DNA from: an uncultured Clostridia bacterium | Lineage (GTDB): Bacteria; Bacillota; Clostridia; Christensenellales; Borkfalkiaceae | DNA length: 7,268 nucleotides | NCBI GenBank assembly: GCA_934273135.1 | Contig: CAKQSU010000053.1 | Span: forward strand, 1 to 7,268 | Direction of reading: 5' to 3' | Shown here: positions 5,981 through 7,268 of the stretch, piece by piece | How the letters are laid out: each line of letters opens with the position of its first letter | Position numbering within the stretch: the stretch's first letter is position 1 | Notes under the pieces: model-generated | Databases searched by the model: none | Told to the model about the DNA's origin: nothing | Seen by the model: the letters and a program-made list of their open reading frames with translations, nothing else | Made by a program: the position numbers and the translations under genes

Positions 5981-7268
5981 ATGGATAATAAAGAAATAAA
6001 GGTATTGCCGGTACTCGTTTTGCGCGGCAGAACGATGTTTCCGAATATTAGTTTTTCGTGCGACGTGGGGCGCAAAATGTCGCTTTACGCCGTCGAAAAA
6101 GCCGTAACGACAAATACGGAGCTTTTCGTATGCACACAAAAAAATTCGCTTGACGACAACCCCGCCGCAAGCGAGCTTTACACTACGGGCGTTATCTGCC
6201 GCCTCGTAAAACTCAACGGGATAGGCGAAAAAAACGTAAGGTTGCAGATAGAAGGGCTTTACCGCGGAAAAACCGCGGAGTTTAAGGACGACGACGGGCT
6301 TTTCAGCGCGGAAGTAATGCGCGTGGACGATATCGCGCCCGCTCCGATAGAAGAACGCGCTTACCACTCGGTCGCGCGTGAAAAACTCAATGAATACGCG
6401 AAAATCGCGCCGAAAATAAGCTCCGATTTGGTGGAAACGCTTTTAGGCGTCGAAAACCCGAGCGAATTCGTAAACATTCTCGCGTTCAATCTCAACATAA
6501 AAGAAAGCGACAAGCAAGCCGTGCTTGAAGAAGTCATGCTCACAAAACGGCTCGAACTTATCTCTTCCGAGCTTAATTCTCTTGCCGTCAACGCTCAGCT
6601 TGAAAAAGAGATTGCCGACAGGGTTAAAGAGAGCGTGGAAAAGAACCAGAAAGAGTATTACTTAAGAGAGCAACTAAAAGCCATTCACGGCGAACTCGGC
6701 GACGACGAAGCGGAAGTAAGCGAACTCCGCGAAAAAATTCTCGCAAAAAAAATGCCGGAAGAATGCGAAAAAAAGGTTATAAAAGAGCTTGACAGAATGT
6801 CGAGAATGCCGTCCTCTTCGCCCGATTATACGGTACTCAGAACCTACGTTGATTGGATAATCGACTTGCCGTTTACAAATTCTTCGACGGACAGGGAAAG
6901 CCTTGACGACGCCATTAAAATTCTCGACGAGGACCACTTCGGGCTTGAAAAAGTCAAGGAAAGAATAGTGGAATATCTTGCCGTCATGAAGCTCACGGGC
7001 AAAGTCGGCGGCTCTATCCTTTGCTTTGTCGGTCCTCCGGGAGTGGGCAAAACGTCGGTTGCAACGTCGATTGCGCGCGCGCTCGACAGAAAATTCGTGC
7101 GGATAAGCCTCGGCGGCGTAAAGGACGAAGCGGAAATAAGGGGACACAGAAAAACATATATCGGCGCAATGCCCGGCAGAATTATTTACGGACTTAAACA
7201 GGCGGGCGTCAACAACCCCGTGTTCTTGCTCGACGAAATCGACAAGCTTTCGTCCGACATGCGCGGCG
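5981..7268 (+). CDS. lon: ATP-dependent protease Lon (LonA), 3' end outside window
   Basis: Only the first 429 residues are visible out of a usual 770-810; the frame runs off the end with no stop. The start is set by GAGGTGA (5970-5976) just upstream. The N-terminal substrate-binding domain opens with KVLPVLVLRGRTMFPN, followed by the helical linker with KNQKEYYLREQLKAIHGELG and the family-typical DYTVLRTYVDWIIDLPF and DEDHFGLEKVKERIVEYLAV. The AAA+ domain has Walker A GPPGVGKT at 351-358, SLGGVKDEAEIRGHRKTYIG, and Walker B FLLDEIDK at 415-422. The catalytic Ser-Lys dyad lies beyond the window. Lon is a cytoplasmic homohexamer that unfolds and degrades misfolded and regulatory proteins. It has its own promoter and is separated from the surface operon by a terminator, so it is an unrelated neighbour. 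Spacing of the motifs matches E. coli Lon within a few residues, so no truncation is seen. Confidence 0.97.
   Translation, partial: MDNKEIKVLPVLVLRGRTMFPNISFSCDVGRKMSLYAVEKAVTTNTELFVCTQKNSLDDNPAASELYTTGVICRLVKLNGIGEKNVRLQIEGLYRGKTAEFKDDDGLFSAEVMRVDDIAPAPIEERAYHSVAREKLNEYAKIAPKISSDLVETLLGVENPSEFVNILAFNLNIKESDKQAVLEEVMLTKRLELISSELNSLAVNAQLEKEIADRVKESVEKNQKEYYLREQLKAIHGELGDDEAEVSELREKILAKKMPEECEKKVIKELDRMSRMPSSSPDYTVLRTYVDWIIDLPFTNSSTDRESLDDAIKILDEDHFGLEKVKERIVEYLAVMKLTGKVGGSILCFVGPPGVGKTSVATSIARALDRKFVRISLGGVKDEAEIRGHRKTYIGAMPGRIIYGLKQAGVNNPVFLLDEIDKLSSDMRG

Noticed and set aside
5849..6367. Minus-strand open frame of 172 codons across the lon promoter and start
   Set aside because: It runs opposite unmistakable Lon sequence and over the intergenic promoter; no start signals or domain are seen.
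1..7268. CRISPR arrays, tRNA or rRNA genes, insertion sequences, attachment sites
   Set aside because: No regularly spaced short repeats, cloverleaf-like segments, transposase motifs or terminal inverted repeats were seen on either strand by eye.

Overview
The window looks like chromosomal DNA from a Gram-positive, low-to-moderate G+C Bacillota, most likely an uncultivated gut or rumen Clostridia lineage. The signs are strong AGGAGG/GGAGG Shine-Dalgarno sequences 7-10 bases before nearly every start, lipobox signal peptides, InlB-type repeats on surface proteins, a GH3 glycosidase with inverted domain order, and a short 'EKPE(V)xV' peptide of a kind I associate with Clostridia. The taxonomic placement is inference. 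All genes read on the + strand and coding density is high.

Layout. (1) 2-1387: the 3' part of a membrane-anchored GH3 beta-glycosidase. Its catalytic TIM-barrel domain lies C-terminal to what appears to be the tail of the sandwich/Fn3-like domain, and it ends in a transmembrane helix. (2) 1371-3266: a 631-residue lipoprotein built from InlB-like repeats and two copies of an unrecognised beta-rich module; it overlaps the GH3 gene by 17 bases. (3) 3267-3346: a gap with a strong hairpin that lacks a U-tract. (4) 3347-3481: a 44-residue peptide gene too short for most ORF callers. (5) 3488-3742: an 84-residue Ser-rich mini-lipoprotein. (6) 3766-5745: a 659-residue exported protein with a CBM6/35-like region, one InlB-like repeat and a third copy of the module. 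(7) 5746-5980: a rho-independent terminator followed by a clear sigma-A promoter. (8) 5981 to the window end: the N-terminal half of the ATP-dependent protease Lon, an unrelated housekeeping gene.

Genes 1 to 6 look like one transcription unit ending at the terminator at about 5788. Together they suggest a cell-surface carbohydrate-handling locus: an anchored glycosidase, two large multidomain surface proteins that are probable binders, and two small proteins translated from the same message. The most distinctive content is the repeated [InlB-like repeat + about 170-residue module] cassette. It occurs twice in one protein and once in the neighbour, with a 26-bp perfect match that points to fairly recent intra-locus duplication. 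The other is the 44-residue peptide, whose 3' end doubles as the ribosome binding site of the next gene. I cannot assign substrate or function to the locus from sequence alone.
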